Source: Starkeya sp. ORNL1 (lineage in GTDB: Bacteria > Pseudomonadota > Alphaproteobacteria > Rhizobiales > Xanthobacteraceae). Taken from it: 64,000 nucleotides of DNA. This document shows positions 1-11,988 of this stretch, one piece after another (the first letter of the stretch is position 1; each line of letters opens with the position of its first letter). The stretch covers positions 6,023,001 through 6,087,000 of the forward strand of contig NZ_CP048834.1 of assembly GCF_012971745.1 (NCBI RefSeq), in the 5' to 3' direction. The position numbers and the translations under genes are program-made. The notes under the pieces were generated by a model. That model did not search any database and was not told the DNA's origin. It saw only the letters and a list, made by a program, of their open reading frames with translations.

Positions 1-11
1 AGGTGTATTTC

Positions 12-42
12 ATGAAAAGGGAGGGGTGCCTTCCGGCACCCC
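12..42 (-). terminator. Rho-independent terminator of the permease operon
   Basis: An 8-bp perfect stem (GGGGTGCC at 23-30, GGCACCCC at 35-42) closes a TTCC loop. Read on the minus strand it is followed by TCCCTTTTC. It lies 55 bases past the permease stop codon, so it probably ends that transcript. Confidence 0.75.
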
Positions 43-97
43 CAGATACGCTCACAAGTACGCACGCGCAGGAGATCTTCGCGGCTGCGAACCGCGC

Positions 98-1720
98 CTA
101 TTCGGCGGGAGCTGGGTGGGCGCCCTCCATCATCGGTGCTTCATCCACCGTGTCGACGGCGGCATATTTGGCGCAGCCGAACAGGAAGCCGGCGACCACG
201 AGATAGGCGAGCGATACGCCGGGCGTCACCGCGATGCCCACCATCTCGCCATGCATGAAGCCGAAGAAGGTGAGCACCGCCCCGGCCAGCGCGAAGGCCG
301 CGGCGTGGGTGAATTTCCGCTCGATGACGAAGACGCCGATGGCGCCGAGCACCAGCCCGACCAGAATGGCGCCGCCGCCCATGATCTCCAGCCCGTGATA
401 GAGCACGCCGACGGCGCCAAGCTTCTCCATGCCGAGCGCGTGCGCCGAGGTGCCGGCGACGGCGAGGGAATTGTCGATCAGCAGCTTGGCCCAGGCGGCG
501 AGATGCGGTGTGAGCGCCAGCACGATGGCGGGGGCGTGCTTGATCGGCGTGGTCTGGAACGCCTGCGCGCCGATCAGCATGCCGATATAGAGCAGGATCG
601 GCGAGATCGCGACGACCGGGATCAGCGCCAGCAGCACGGCGATGATGCCGCACCAGGCCAGCAGGATCACCGCGACGCCGGTCGCCAGCGAATAACCGAT
701 GCGCCCGCCCATCGACTTCCAGCCGGGATGGCCGATGTACACGGCGTTGATGAAGGGGTTGCCCATCAGACAGCCGATCAGGCTGACCACGCCGTCGGCG
801 GTGAGCACCCGCGTCGTCGGATAGTGGTCGCCGGCGGCTTCCGCGCTCTCGACATTGTCCATGGCCTCGACGAGGTCATAGATGCCGAACGGAATGGCGG
901 TGACGAGGATCACGCCGAGATATTTGAAGCCGTGGAACACGTGGTCGATGGCCGGCATCGGGATCTCGAAGCCGAAATTCGCCACCGAGGCGCCGAGCTT
1001 TTCCAGACTCATGCCGCCATAGCCGAGCCCGAAGAGGTTCGAGCCCCAGGCGATGATCATGCCGACCGCAATGGCGATGAGGCCGGCCGGGATGCCCTTT
1101 GGATAGCGCACGCCGCCGAACCAACTCGCCAATATGATGGCGAGGCAGGTGAGGCCGATCACCGGCGTGGTGAAGATCTCGAAGGCCGGGCGCATCGAGA
1201 TGAAGGCGACGGACACGCCGGCCAGCGTGCCGAGCAGCGCGGCGCGGGGCGTGATGCGGCGGATGTAGGGGGCAACGAAGCCTCCGATCATCAGGATGAA
1301 GCTCTGGAAGAACACCCAGACCAGGCCGGCTTCCCAGCCCTGGACCGGATCGCCGGTGGAGGCGCCGATGGGCAGCATGATGACGAAGGTGACGACGAAC
1401 ATGTGCGGCACGGAAATGCCGGAGGGCAGCGCGCAGACATCTTCGCGGCCGGTCTTCTTCGCCAACTGCCAGGCGAGGAAGGCGTAATAGGCGGTGGACA
1501 GGAACATCATCAGCCCGACCGCCGGCAGGATGCGGCCGAACACGATCTCCGGCGGCATCTTCAGCACGAACTGCAGCAGGCCGGTCAGCACCAGCATGTT
1601 GACCAGGATGTTGGTGCCGAAGCCGAACAGGGCGTTCCAGTCGCCCTTGGTCCAGATCATCGGCCGCATCCCCATGCGGGCCGGTGAAATCGGTGTCATC
1701 TCGCTCGCGCTCATCGCCAT
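98..1720 (-). CDS. NCS2-family (xanthine/uracil-type) permease
   Basis: A 540-residue polytopic membrane protein with about 12-14 hydrophobic segments and no signal peptide. Its opening (GFGTNILVNMLVLTGLL) and the internal TGDPVQGWEAGL and MGNPFINAVYIGHPGWK regions resemble bacterial nucleobase or uracil/xanthine permease-like proteins. Such proteins carry purines, pyrimidines or related cyclic ureides across the inner membrane by ion symport. It lies 43 bases downstream of an isochorismatase-fold amidohydrolase on the same strand and shares its terminator. The pair therefore looks like import plus hydrolysis of one small amide. The substrate cannot be told from sequence. The ATG at 1720 has GGGGGA just upstream; an ATG two codons later is equally possible. 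Confidence 0.85.
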   Translation of the reverse strand: MAMSASEMTPISPARMGMRPMIWTKGDWNALFGFGTNILVNMLVLTGLLQFVLKMPPEIVFGRILPAVGLMMFLSTAYYAFLAWQLAKKTGREDVCALPSGISVPHMFVVTFVIMLPIGASTGDPVQGWEAGLVWVFFQSFILMIGGFVAPYIRRITPRAALLGTLAGVSVAFISMRPAFEIFTTPVIGLTCLAIILASWFGGVRYPKGIPAGLIAIAVGMIIAWGSNLFGLGYGGMSLEKLGASVANFGFEIPMPAIDHVFHGFKYLGVILVTAIPFGIYDLVEAMDNVESAEAAGDHYPTTRVLTADGVVSLIGCLMGNPFINAVYIGHPGWKSMGGRIGYSLATGVAVILLAWCGIIAVLLALIPVVAISPILLYIGMLIGAQAFQTTPIKHAPAIVLALTPHLAAWAKLLIDNSLAVAGTSAHALGMEKLGAVGVLYHGLEIMGGGAILVGLVLGAIGVFVIERKFTHAAAFALAGAVLTFFGFMHGEMVGIAVTPGVSLAYLVVAGFLFGCAKYAAVDTVDEAPMMEGAHPAPAE

Positions 1721-1763
1721 TGTCCCCCGTGTGTTGCTGTCACTCGATGCGCACGCGTCGTCG

Positions 1764-2450
1764 TCACGCTGCTTTCGCTTCCGCGCCGAGCGCGCTCGCG
1801 AAGGCGACGGAATTCGAGACCCAGCCGAAGATGCCGCCCTGGGCCTTGATCATCTCGAGGCCGACGCGGTGGAACTCCGGGAAATAGGAGGCGCAACAAT
1901 CGGCCATCGCCACGCAGCGATAGCCGCGGTCATTGCCCTCGCGGATGGTGGTGTGGACACAGACCTCGGTGGTGACGCCGCACACCAGCAGCGTGTCGAT
2001 GCCGCGGTTCTTCAGCATCAGTTCGAGGTCGGTCTGGTAAAAGGCGCCCTTGCCGGGCTTGTCGAGCACCGGCTCGCCGGGAAGCGGATAAAGCTCCGGG
2101 ATGATGTCGTGGCCGTCCTCGCCGCGGATCAGGATGCGGCCCATCGGGCCGGCGCAGCCGATGCGCGCGGTCGGCGCGCCGCGCTCGACCTTGGCCGGCG
2201 GCGCGTCGGCCATGTCCGGGCGGTGGCCTTCGCGGGTGTGGATGACCAGCATGCCATTGGCGCGCGCCACGCCCAGCGCCCGCTTGCAGGGCCCGACCGC
2301 AGCCTGCAGCAGCGACACGTCATTGCCCAGCGTCTCGCCGAAGCCGCCGGGCTCCAGGAAGTCGCGCTGCATGTCGATGATGACCAGCGCGGTGCGTGCC
2401 GGATCGAAGGCGAGCGGCGCGGGTTCGGCGGCAAGGCTGAGCAGTGTCAT
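1764..2450 (-). CDS. Isochorismatase-fold cysteine amidohydrolase
   Basis: A 228-residue cytoplasmic hydrolase of the isochorismatase/nicotinamidase superfamily. The catalytic triad is visible: Asp in VIIDMQRDF, Lys in LDKPGKGAF and Cys in CGVTTEVCVHTT. The last motif, and GGFGETLGNDV near the N-terminus, recall biuret and ureidoacrylate (RutB-like) amidohydrolases, which release ammonia or carbamate from small amides. The ORF could begin at 2555, but the ATG at 2450 has GGAG six bases upstream and starts right at the conserved domain. It is the first gene of a two-gene operon with the NCS2 permease and lies behind a 24-bp palindrome. The exact substrate is not determined. Confidence 0.85.
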   Translation of the reverse strand: MTLLSLAAEPAPLAFDPARTALVIIDMQRDFLEPGGFGETLGNDVSLLQAAVGPCKRALGVARANGMLVIHTREGHRPDMADAPPAKVERGAPTARIGCAGPMGRILIRGEDGHDIIPELYPLPGEPVLDKPGKGAFYQTDLELMLKNRGIDTLLVCGVTTEVCVHTTIREGNDRGYRCVAMADCCASYFPEFHRVGLEMIKAQGGIFGWVSNSVAFASALGAEAKAA

Positions 2451-2500
2451 GGGCGGCTCCGCTTGGCTGGATGTCCGGAGGCGGCAGCCGATGGCGCCGC

Positions 2501-2524
2501 CATGCATACAATGTCGTATGCATG
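2501..2524. promoter_or_regulatory. Palindromic operator candidate upstream of the amidohydrolase operon
   Basis: A perfect 9-bp inverted repeat, CATGCATAC-N6-GTATGCATG, lies 51 bases upstream of the amidohydrolase start. The GTAT/ATAC core and spacing are typical of dimeric GntR- or TetR-type operators. No such regulator gene is adjacent. Confidence 0.55.
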
Positions 2525-2725
2525 AGGTGTGCCATTGCCGATTATTTGCCCACATCTGTCTAAGGCATTGAAAATGTGCGATCGATTTGAGGGATGAGGT
2601 CCGCGTCCAATCGTACCTGCCTAGAAACTGTGACGAGTTTGCCTAGAGAGACGGCGCGCCTCGCGCACATCTGGGCGCACAGGTGCCCCCTTTTCCCATT
2701 GAAGAAGGCGTCCCATATTCCCGCC

Positions 2726-5293
<2,568 letters not shown>

Positions 5294-5380
5294 CGGCGCC
5301 GGCAAGCACATTGCCCCAACGTTGACAAGAAATTCCGTGCGGCTTCAACTCCCGGTGTCGAGTATCCGGGGGTAGGCAAA

Positions 5381-5761
5381 ATGAACTTCACGCAGGCGAT
5401 CACGTCCGGCTTCAATCGGTATGCCGACTTCACCGGGCGCGCTTCGCGTTCGGAATTCTGGTTCTGGGCGTTGTTTACCTGGCTTGCCAGTCTGGTCGGC
5501 AGCGTGTTCGACGTGGCGCTGTTCGGCTACCAATTCGCCGCCGTGGCCTCGCCGATCAGCGGCGTGGTGAGCCTTGCCTTGCTGATCCCCTCGCTCGCCG
5601 TCGGCGCCCGGCGCTTGCACGACATTGACCGCACCGGCTGGTGGCAGTTGCTCGGGCTCACCGGCATCGGCTTCATCCTGCTGCTGGTCTGGTGGTGCTT
5701 CAGGGGTACGCCGGGTTCGAACCGCTTCGGGCCCGATCCGCTCGGCTCCGTGGTTCACTGA
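5381..5761 (+). CDS. DUF805 inner-membrane protein
   Basis: A 126-residue protein with three or four membrane segments. It has the DUF805 (YhaH-type) hallmarks: an N-terminal F-x4-FxGRxSRSEFW-like block (FTGRASRSEFWFW), the central VGARRLHDIDRTGWW motif, and a short polar tail with GSNRFGPDP. The family is widespread and has no established function. It stands alone between uvrB and a convergent acyltransferase gene. A GGGGGTAGG sequence lies just upstream of the ATG. Confidence 0.88.
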   Translation: MNFTQAITSGFNRYADFTGRASRSEFWFWALFTWLASLVGSVFDVALFGYQFAAVASPISGVVSLALLIPSLAVGARRLHDIDRTGWWQLLGLTGIGFILLLVWWCFRGTPGSNRFGPDPLGSVVH

Positions 5762-5778
5762 CCCGACCGCCGGCGGCC

Positions 5779-6888
5779 CTATTCCGCCGCGACGAGGGCG
5801 CCGGATGCGGAGGGTTCGCTCCGCGGCCGGCGCGGCTTGTCGAGGTAACGGTTCAACGGCTTTTCCAGCCAGCGATGCGCGACGACGGCCAGCGCCACCG
5901 ACGCCATCAGCGTGACGGGGACGAACAGCAGCATCGAGCCGGCCATCGAGCCGAGCGCTGCCTTCCGCCACGCCAGCGCGACGATGTTGATGACGAACGG
6001 GTGCGCCAGATAGAGCACATAGCCTGCCGCAGCGGTCTTGGCGGCGCGGTCATAGAGCCAGTGCCTGGTGGTCGGCTGCGGCGCGAAGGCGAAGCCGGCG
6101 CAGATCATCGCTGCGGGAATGCCGGCCCAGATGAAGCGTAGCGGCAAGGAGCGATCGGGCCACGCAGTGACCGCCAGCAGCAGCGCGAAGCCGCCGAGCG
6201 CGAGCAGTACGCCCTGGCTCCGGCTCAGCCGCGCTCCGCGCATGAACAGGCCGGCCAGCCCCATGCCGAAGACGAACTCCAGCATCACCGGGTTGCTCCA
6301 GTATTTCAGCACCCAGACATGCTCAGGCACGAACGGGTAGGCCAGCGCGGCGAGGGCGATGATGCCGGTAATCAGGATCATGCCGGCGCGAAGCGGCAAG
6401 GTGAGCGCCATCGCGAACAGCACGCTGAACAGGATCTCATAATTCAGCGTCCAGCCCAGGATGAGGATGGGCAGCGTCTCGCCGTCCTGGTTCGGCCAGG
6501 GCACGAAGAACAGCGAGGCGAGAAGATGCTCGACGCTGAAGGAGGCGTGCGCGACCTCGCCGGAGAACAGGAACATCGCCAGCACCATCAGGCCGGTGAA
6601 CAGCCAGTAGAGCGGTATCAGGCGCGTCAGGCGGCGGCGCAGGAAGCGGGCGCCTTCGCCGGCGCCACCGAACTGGCCGCGGCTGGCATAGAAGGTCGCG
6701 AAGCCGCTGATGACGAAGAAGATATCGATCCGGTTCATCTGCGAGAACGGATCCATCGGCTGCGGCATGTGGAACAACTCGACCGCCTCGTGCAAGGCAT
6801 GGCCATAGACCACCTGCACCGCGACGAGGATGCGGAGTAGTTGCAGGTTCTGGAGAAGAGCCGGCCGGGTCGCCTGCATTCCGAACAT
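5779..6888 (-). CDS. Acyltransferase-3 family membrane protein
   Basis: A 369-residue polytopic protein with about ten hydrophobic segments. The family signature is present near the N-terminus: the proposed catalytic His in VYGHAL and the RIDIFFVISGF block. Members transfer acetyl, succinyl or longer acyl groups to sugars of lipopolysaccharide, capsule, Nod factor or periplasmic glucans. There is no glycan biosynthesis gene nearby, so the acceptor is unknown. It converges on the DUF805 gene with a 17-bp gap. The C-terminus is a short basic tail in the cytoplasm. Confidence 0.88.
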   Translation of the reverse strand: MFGMQATRPALLQNLQLLRILVAVQVVYGHALHEAVELFHMPQPMDPFSQMNRIDIFFVISGFATFYASRGQFGGAGEGARFLRRRLTRLIPLYWLFTGLMVLAMFLFSGEVAHASFSVEHLLASLFFVPWPNQDGETLPILILGWTLNYEILFSVLFAMALTLPLRAGMILITGIIALAALAYPFVPEHVWVLKYWSNPVMLEFVFGMGLAGLFMRGARLSRSQGVLLALGGFALLLAVTAWPDRSLPLRFIWAGIPAAMICAGFAFAPQPTTRHWLYDRAAKTAAAGYVLYLAHPFVINIVALAWRKAALGSMAGSMLLFVPVTLMASVALAVVAHRWLEKPLNRYLDKPRRPRSEPSASGALVAAE

Positions 6889-7009
6889 CCGCCAAGGGTG
6901 ACTTGCACCGTTGGTTTGTAAGGATGTTCGTCCGCTAACGAAAGGCGCGCTTGGCGAGTTAGTTAAAAATTAGAAACAAATTATACGAAGTATCGAGTGC
7001 CGTTACGTC

Positions 7010-7043
7010 AAATAAAAGAGGGCGCGCGGCGAACCGCGCGCCC
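7010..7043 (-). terminator. Rho-independent terminator of the Tim44-like gene
   Basis: A perfect 10-bp stem (GGGCGCGCGG at 7020-7029, CCGCGCGCCC at 7034-7043) with a CGAA tetraloop. On the minus strand it is followed by TCTTTTATTTG. It begins eight bases after the stop codon of the Tim44-like gene. Confidence 0.85.
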
Positions 7044-7050
7044 CTTGTGA

Positions 7051-8085
7051 TCAGGTCTGCTGGATGGCGCTTACCGCCCACTCGCCGCCGGGGCGGCGGG
7101 TGAAGGTCCAGAACTCGGCGGCCTGGGTCGGCCGGTCGAGATCGCCCTGCACCAGACGGCCGGTGGCGCGGTCGACCACGGCGTCCTTCAGCTGGTAGCG
7201 CATGGCGACGGTGGCGTAGTCCTCGCCATCCTCGTTCCAGGCTTCCGATAGGTCACCCTGCAGCAGCTTGATGTCCTCGAGCCGGTTGACCAGCCCGTCG
7301 CGGGCAAGTTCGTCCAGCTCCTCCGAGATGTAGCCGAACATCTCCGGCGTCAGCCGGCGCTGCAGGGCAGGGCGGTCATCCTTGCCATAGGCGGTCTGCA
7401 CCTCGGTGAGCGTGTGCTCGAAGGCGTCGAAGTCGCTGCCCTGGAGCTTCAGCGGCTTGCCGCGCGGGCCGGTATTGAAGCCGAAGCGGCCGGGTGCCGC
7501 GCTGGCGGCACCGGTGCTGCCGGCAGCTGGCGCGCCGCCTTCATAGGCGTCGCGGTTCATCGTGTCGGGGCGCGGCCCGCCGGCATAGGACGGCTGGTTG
7601 CGCGAGCGCAGCCAGCCCATGACGAGGCGCACCACGATGAAGATCAGCCCGACCTGCAGCAGCAGGCCGAGAATGCCGGACAGGCTGCCGAGGCCGGAGA
7701 AGAAGCCGGAGCCCATCAGCAGGCCGAACAGGCCAGCGCCGAGCAGGCCGCCCATCAGCCCGCCCATGAAGCCGGGCCGGTTGAAAAAGCCGCCGCCGGG
7801 CTGCTGGCGCGGCGCTGCGGTGTTCATGCCGGGCTGTGTGGGCTGGTTCGGGGTGGCGGAACGCTGCATCGGCTGTGCGGTCGGCGCCGTCGGGGTCGGC
7901 GCCGGGGTCGACCAGGTGCGGGTGCCGCGGCTGCCGAAACTGCCACCGCGCCCGACGCGGGCATCGGCATTGTCGGCAGCGACCATGGTGCCGGCAGCGA
8001 GGACCAACGCCGCGAGCGCGACGCGCAGCGAGGTGCGACGAACACCGGTGGATTTCGAGGAGCGAAGCATCTGTTCCATATCCAT
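7051..8085 (-). CDS. Tim44-like domain protein with signal/anchor sequence
   Basis: About 344 residues. A basic N-terminus and hydrophobic stretch (VALAALVLAAG) act as a signal or anchor. A Pro/Thr/Gln-rich linker follows, then a glycine-rich hydrophobic hairpin of two membrane segments (GGLMGGLLGAGLF and the LGLLLQVGLIFIVVRL region). The C-terminal 150 residues form a Tim44/NTF2-like domain (FDAFEHTLTEVQTAY ... EFWTFTRRPGGEW). The same architecture is found in alphaproteobacterial TimA-type proteins, relatives of mitochondrial Tim44; their job in bacteria is unsettled. The start is uncertain: in-frame ATGs lie at 8118, 8085, 8079 and 8070. Confidence 0.8.
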   Translation of the reverse strand: MDMEQMLRSSKSTGVRRTSLRVALAALVLAAGTMVAADNADARVGRGGSFGSRGTRTWSTPAPTPTAPTAQPMQRSATPNQPTQPGMNTAAPRQQPGGGFFNRPGFMGGLMGGLLGAGLFGLLMGSGFFSGLGSLSGILGLLLQVGLIFIVVRLVMGWLRSRNQPSYAGGPRPDTMNRDAYEGGAPAAGSTGAASAAPGRFGFNTGPRGKPLKLQGSDFDAFEHTLTEVQTAYGKDDRPALQRRLTPEMFGYISEELDELARDGLVNRLEDIKLLQGDLSEAWNEDGEDYATVAMRYQLKDAVVDRATGRLVQGDLDRPTQAAEFWTFTRRPGGEWAVSAIQQT

Positions 8086-8118
8086 GACGCGGCAACATAC
8101 GACTTGCCGCAACGTCAT

Positions 8119-8577
8119 CTCATATGGGGTGTGGGAGAGGTTTTGTCACGCGCTGCTGCGCACGAATCATTGAAACCACACGCAAGAAAGAAATTCGTAA
8201 CCACGTTCACAATGTGTTACATTCGCAGCGGGTTTGGAAATAAACTGGAAACTAATTGGGGACAGCTTCGGTTGCACGAACGGCGGACGTCAGGCGCGAG
8301 ACAGCGTCGGCGCATCGGTCTTCGAGACAGGGAACGCCCCGGAAACGGGCGTAGTGCTTCATGGCCCGTATCTGCATCAATCTCGTGCTTGGGCTTTCGC
8401 CGCTTCTGCTGCCCGGTGCCCTGCTGCTTCTCGGCATTTCCTGAGAAGCTGCTTCGCGACCCGACACATCCGGAGAGAGCCATCGCACCTCGCCGCGCAC
8501 CGTGGCGGGGTGGGACTCGTTTTGAACCTGCTTGTCCGGGAAGGACGGCGAGCGGGCGCTTTGGTGCGCGCCGGTGC
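8119..8577. other. Gene-poor stretch, no convincing gene
   Basis: About 460 bases between the Tim44-like gene and a small minus-strand ORF. The part near 8160-8240 is relatively AT-rich and probably holds the Tim44-like promoter. The only coding candidate is a 27-codon hydrophobic ORF at 8361-8444, listed separately. No repeat family of this window is present. Confidence 0.4.
8361..8444 (+). CDS. Possible 27-residue single-span membrane peptide
   Basis: An ATG-to-TGA ORF of 27 codons encodes a strongly hydrophobic peptide that starts MARICINLVLGL and ends LLLLGIS, long enough for one membrane span. It has no good ribosome-binding site (GTAGTGCTTC precedes the ATG) and no recognised homologue. 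It may be chance in GC-rich DNA; it is listed because nothing else explains this interval. Confidence 0.2.
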   Translation: MARICINLVLGLSPLLLPGALLLLGIS

Positions 8578-8775
8578 TCAGAAGCCGAGCACGAATTCGA
8601 TGGCTGCGATCGAGCCTGCGGGCGCTGAACTGGTTGGGCGCTTCACGGCGGCACGCTCTGGCGCGTCGGTAGCGTCGGCGCGCAAGGTTGGTGCCGTGTA
8701 GTGCGCGCGCGAGCGCTCGGCGGTGGCGGCGACACTCTCGCCGCGGTTCACGATCCTGGTCGAAGCCCTGGCCAT
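8578..8775 (-). CDS. Small hypothetical protein, 65 residues
   Basis: The ATG at 8775 is preceded by GAGGAGG with a five-base spacer, one of the best ribosome-binding sites in the window. The product is a 65-residue, Ala/Thr/Arg-rich protein starting MARASTRIVNRGES, with no membrane segment or cysteine. I do not recognise it. It stands alone, divergent from ppc. A longer reading starting at 8805 is possible but lacks a binding site. Confidence 0.45.
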   Translation of the reverse strand: MARASTRIVNRGESVAATAERSRAHYTAPTLRADATDAPERAAVKRPTSSAPAGSIAAIEFVLGF

Positions 8776-9068
8776 TCCAGCCTCCTCGAAACGCAATGCG
8801 GGCACTGTGGAGCCGGTCCGTTCCGTCGTCGGTGACCGTCGTCACACTTTGTGTCCGCCACTCGAACAAGGGCCCTTATATAGGGACGGCACTGAACGCT
8901 TGCTGAGCGGCCCGTTCAGATAAGTCGCCGATCGGTTCAGCTTCGCGGCGCGGATGGGGCGGAACAAGGATTTGTCGTGGCATCAAATGGCCGCGGCTCG
9001 CGGGGCGTCCCTTGCAACCGGCGGCATGTTAATTGCTACGTTCGTCGCATCAGCCGGAGCGTGTCGCC

Positions 9069-11855
9069 ATGTCAGTCGCCCTTTCCATTGCCAAGCCCGC
9101 CGATGCCGACACCGAAGGCGATCTCGATCTCTCGCTGCGTGACGAGATCCGCATGTTGGGCCGTGTGCTCGGCGACACGCTGCGCGACCAGGAAGGGGAG
9201 GCCATGTTCTCCCTGGTGGAACAGGTGCGCCGCGTCTCGGCGCGCTTCCATCGCGAGGAGGATGAAGGCGCGCGGCACGAGCTGGAGCTGATGCTCAACG
9301 GCCTCGGCCCGGACCAGACCATCACCCTGGTCCGTGCCTTCAGCTATTTTTCGCATCTCGCCAACATCGCGGAAGACCAGCATCTGCTGCGCCGCACCCG
9401 TGCCGACAAGGCGAGCGGCGCCGGGCCGCGGCCGGGAACTCTGGAGCACGCGCTGACCCATGCCCGCGCGGCGGGCATTTCCGTTGCCGAATTGCGCAAC
9501 TTCTTCTCCAAGGGCTTGGCGAGCCCGGTGCTGACCGCTCATCCGACCGAGGTGCGGCGGCGCTCCACCATGACGCACGAGGCACGCATCGCCGAACTGC
9601 TCGCCGAGCGCTCGCGGCTCGCCCCGACGCCGGAGGAACTCGATGCCATCTCAGAGGAACTGCGCCGCCGGGTGCTCACGCTGTGGCAGACCAATCTGCT
9701 GCGCAAGACCAAGCTGACCGTGCTCGACGAGGTGGCGAACGGCCTGTCCTATTACGACGCCACTTTCCTGCGCGAGCTGCCGCGGCTCTATGCGGCACTG
9801 GAGGACCGGCTCGCCGCCATCGAGGGGCGCGAGGATGCGCCGGAGGTCGGCTGCTTCGTGCGCACCGGGAGCTGGATCGGCGGCGATCGCGACGGCAATC
9901 CGTTCGTCACCTCAGATGTCACCAAGCAGACCATGCGGCTGCAAAGCTCGATCGCGGTGCGCTTCTATCTCGACGAGTTGCTGGCGCTGGGTTCCGAGCT
10001 TTCCATCAGCACCATCCGCGTCAAGGTTTCCGACGAATTGCTGGCGCTGGTCGACAGCTCGCCCGACCATTCGCCGCATCGGCGCAACGAGCCCTATCGG
10101 CTCGCCGTCACCACCATCGCGGCACGGCTCAAGTCGACGGCGTTCCGGCTCGAAGTGGCGGACCTCGCCGGTATCACCGAAGCGCCGAACGCGCCGCCTT
10201 ATGCTTCGGCTGCCGAGTTCAAGGCCGATCTCGACGTCATCGACCGCTCGCTGAAGGCCAACAAGTCCGGCGCCATTGCCCGCGGCAAGCTGCGCGCGCT
10301 GCGCCGGGCGTTGGATTGTTTCGGCTTCCACCTCGCCATCCTCGATTCGCGCCAGAGCTCGGATGTGCATGAACGCTGCGTTGCCGAGCTGTTCGAGGTG
10401 GCGTCGCCCGGCACCAATTATTCGGGCCTGCCGGAAGGCACCCGGGTCGCCATGCTGCTGCGCGAACTGACCACGGCGCGGCCGCTGACCTCGCCCTTCG
10501 CCAAATATTCCACCGAGACGGTCGGCGAGCTGGACATGCTGCGCACCTGCGCCCGCATCCACAGCATCTATGGCCCGCAGGCGATGCACACCTGCATCAT
10601 CTCCAAGGCGGAGAGCGTCTCCGACATGCTGGAGGTGGCGCTGCTCCTGAAGGAGGTCGGCCTGGTCGACCCGGCCGGCTCCAGCGCCATCGACATCGTG
10701 CCGCTGTTCGAGACCATCGGCGATTTGCGCAATGCCGCCAAGGTGATGGAGCAGACCTTCCGCCTGCCGGAATACCGCAAGCTGGTCGACAGCCGCGGTG
10801 GCATGCAGGAAGTCATGCTCGGCTATTCCGACAGCAACAAGGATGGCGGCTTCGTCACCTCGGGCTGGGAACTCTACAAGGCCGAGATCGAGCTGATCGA
10901 GGTGTTCAAGCGCCACGGCGTCGGGCTGCGGCTGTTCCATGGCCGCGGCGGCTCGGTCGGGCGCGGCGGCGGGCCGAGCTATGACGCCATCCTCGCCCAG
11001 CCGGGCGGGGCGGTGCAGGGCCAGCTGCGCATCACCGAGCAGGGCGAGATCATCTCGTCCAAATATTCCAACCCGGCGGTCGGTCGCGGCAATCTCGAAA
11101 TCCTCGCCGCCGCGACGCTGGAGGCCACGCTGCTCTCCGGCGACGCCAAGGCGCCGCGCGACGAATATCTCTCGGTGATGGACGATCTCTCCAACGCCGC
11201 CTTCGCCGCCTATCGCAACCTCGTCTACGAGACCCCGCGCTTCGAGGACTATTTCTGGGAATCCACCGTCATCAACGAGATCGCGACGCTGAACATCGGC
11301 TCGCGTCCGGCCTCACGAAAGAAGACGCGGCGCATCGACGATCTGCGCGCCATTCCCTGGGTGTTCTCCTGGGCGCAATGCCGGCTGATGCTGCCGGGCT
11401 GGTACGGCTTCGGCTCGGCGGTCAATCAATGGCTGGAGAAACGTCCGGACGGGCTGCCGTTGCTGCAGGAAATGTATCGCGAGTGGCCGTTCTTCCGCAC
11501 TCAGCTCTCCAACATGGACATGGTGCTCTCCAAGAGCTCCATCGCCATCGCCTCGCGCTATGCCGAGCTGGTGGAGGACCGGGCGCTGCGCGAGAGCATC
11601 TTCGGGCGCATCCGGGTGGAGCATCAGGACGCGATCGAGGCGCTGCTGAAGATCGCCGAGCAGAGCAAGCTGCTCGGCAGCAATCCGCTGCTCGACCGCT
11701 CCATCCGCAACCGCTTCCCCTATATCGACCCGCTGAACCATGTGCAGGTCGGGCTGCTCAGGAAGTACCGTTCCAGCGACACCGACGAGCGGGTGCTGCA
11801 GGGGATACAGCTGACGATCAACGGGATTTCGGCGGGGCTGCGCAATAGCGGGTGA
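9069..11855 (+). CDS. ppc: Phosphoenolpyruvate carboxylase
   Basis: A 928-residue anaplerotic enzyme that makes oxaloacetate from phosphoenolpyruvate and bicarbonate. Active-site features are visible: [12 protein letters not shown] with the catalytic His, the glycine-rich [14 protein letters not shown] loop, [13 protein letters not shown], and the C-terminal [15 protein letters not shown] end that forms the allosteric aspartate site. The ATG at 9069 has GGAG nine bases upstream; the open frame extends to 9033. It stands alone, with repeat element A directly downstream. With malate synthase G and phosphoketolase in this window it belongs to the C2/C3 carbon-balancing enzymes. Confidence 0.97.
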   Translation: MSVALSIAKPADADTEGDLDLSLRDEIRMLGRVLGDTLRDQEGEAMFSLVEQVRRVSARFHREEDEGARHELELMLNGLGPDQTITLVRAFSYFSHLANIAEDQHLLRRTRADKASGAGPRPGTLEHALTHARAAGISVAELRNFFSKGLASPVLTAHPTEVRRRSTMTHEARIAELLAERSRLAPTPEELDAISEELRRRVLTLWQTNLLRKTKLTVLDEVANGLSYYDATFLRELPRLYAALEDRLAAIEGREDAPEVGCFVRTGSWIGGDRDGNPFVTSDVTKQTMRLQSSIAVRFYLDELLALGSELSISTIRVKVSDELLALVDSSPDHSPHRRNEPYRLAVTTIAARLKSTAFRLEVADLAGITEAPNAPPYASAAEFKADLDVIDRSLKANKSGAIARGKLRALRRALDCFGFHLAILDSRQSSDVHERCVAELFEVASPGTNYSGLPEGTRVAMLLRELTTARPLTSPFAKYSTETVGELDMLRTCARIHSIYGPQAMHTCIISKAESVSDMLEVALLLKEVGLVDPAGSSAIDIVPLFETIGDLRNAAKVMEQTFRLPEYRKLVDSRGGMQEVMLGYSDSNKDGGFVTSGWELYKAEIELIEVFKRHGVGLRLFHGRGGSVGRGGGPSYDAILAQPGGAVQGQLRITEQGEIISSKYSNPAVGRGNLEILAAATLEATLLSGDAKAPRDEYLSVMDDLSNAAFAAYRNLVYETPRFEDYFWESTVINEIATLNIGSRPASRKKTRRIDDLRAIPWVFSWAQCRLMLPGWYGFGSAVNQWLEKRPDGLPLLQEMYREWPFFRTQLSNMDMVLSKSSIAIASRYAELVEDRALRESIFGRIRVEHQDAIEALLKIAEQSKLLGSNPLLDRSIRNRFPYIDPLNHVQVGLLRKYRSSDTDERVLQGIQLTINGISAGLRNSG

Positions 11856-11878
11856 GGGGCGGGGAAAGATCGAGAGCC

Positions 11879-11988
11879 ACGTCATCCTGAGGCGCGAGCG
11901 CAGCGAGCCTCGAAGGATGTCCACCCCGATGAACGCCCGCTGCTTCAACATCCTTCGAGGCCGCTTTCGCGGCACCTCAGGATGACGT
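11879..11988. repeat. Palindromic repeat family A, copy 1
   Basis: Outer arms ACGTCATCCTGAGG and its complement enclose inner arms CCTCGAAGGATG and CATCCTTCGAGG, giving a nested long hairpin of about 110 bases. Further copies lie at 32313-32424 and 43424-43538, and a half copy near 47231. The element overlaps the end of the neighbouring DUF849 gene and supplies its stop codon. Confidence 0.9.

Noticed and set aside
26..1687. A 553-codon open frame on the plus strand
   Set aside because: It is antisense to the NCS2 permease and has the His/Asp/Arg-rich composition of a GC-rich shadow frame. It has no domain pattern or binding site.
2560..2725. LexA (SOS) box upstream of uvrB
   Set aside because: I looked for GTTC-N7-GTTC and GAAC-N7-GAAC patterns and found none with good spacing.
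8892..8919. Inverted repeat CTGAACG-N14-CGTTCAG upstream of ppc
   Set aside because: The arms are short and the spacer long; no regulator logic or second copy supports it.
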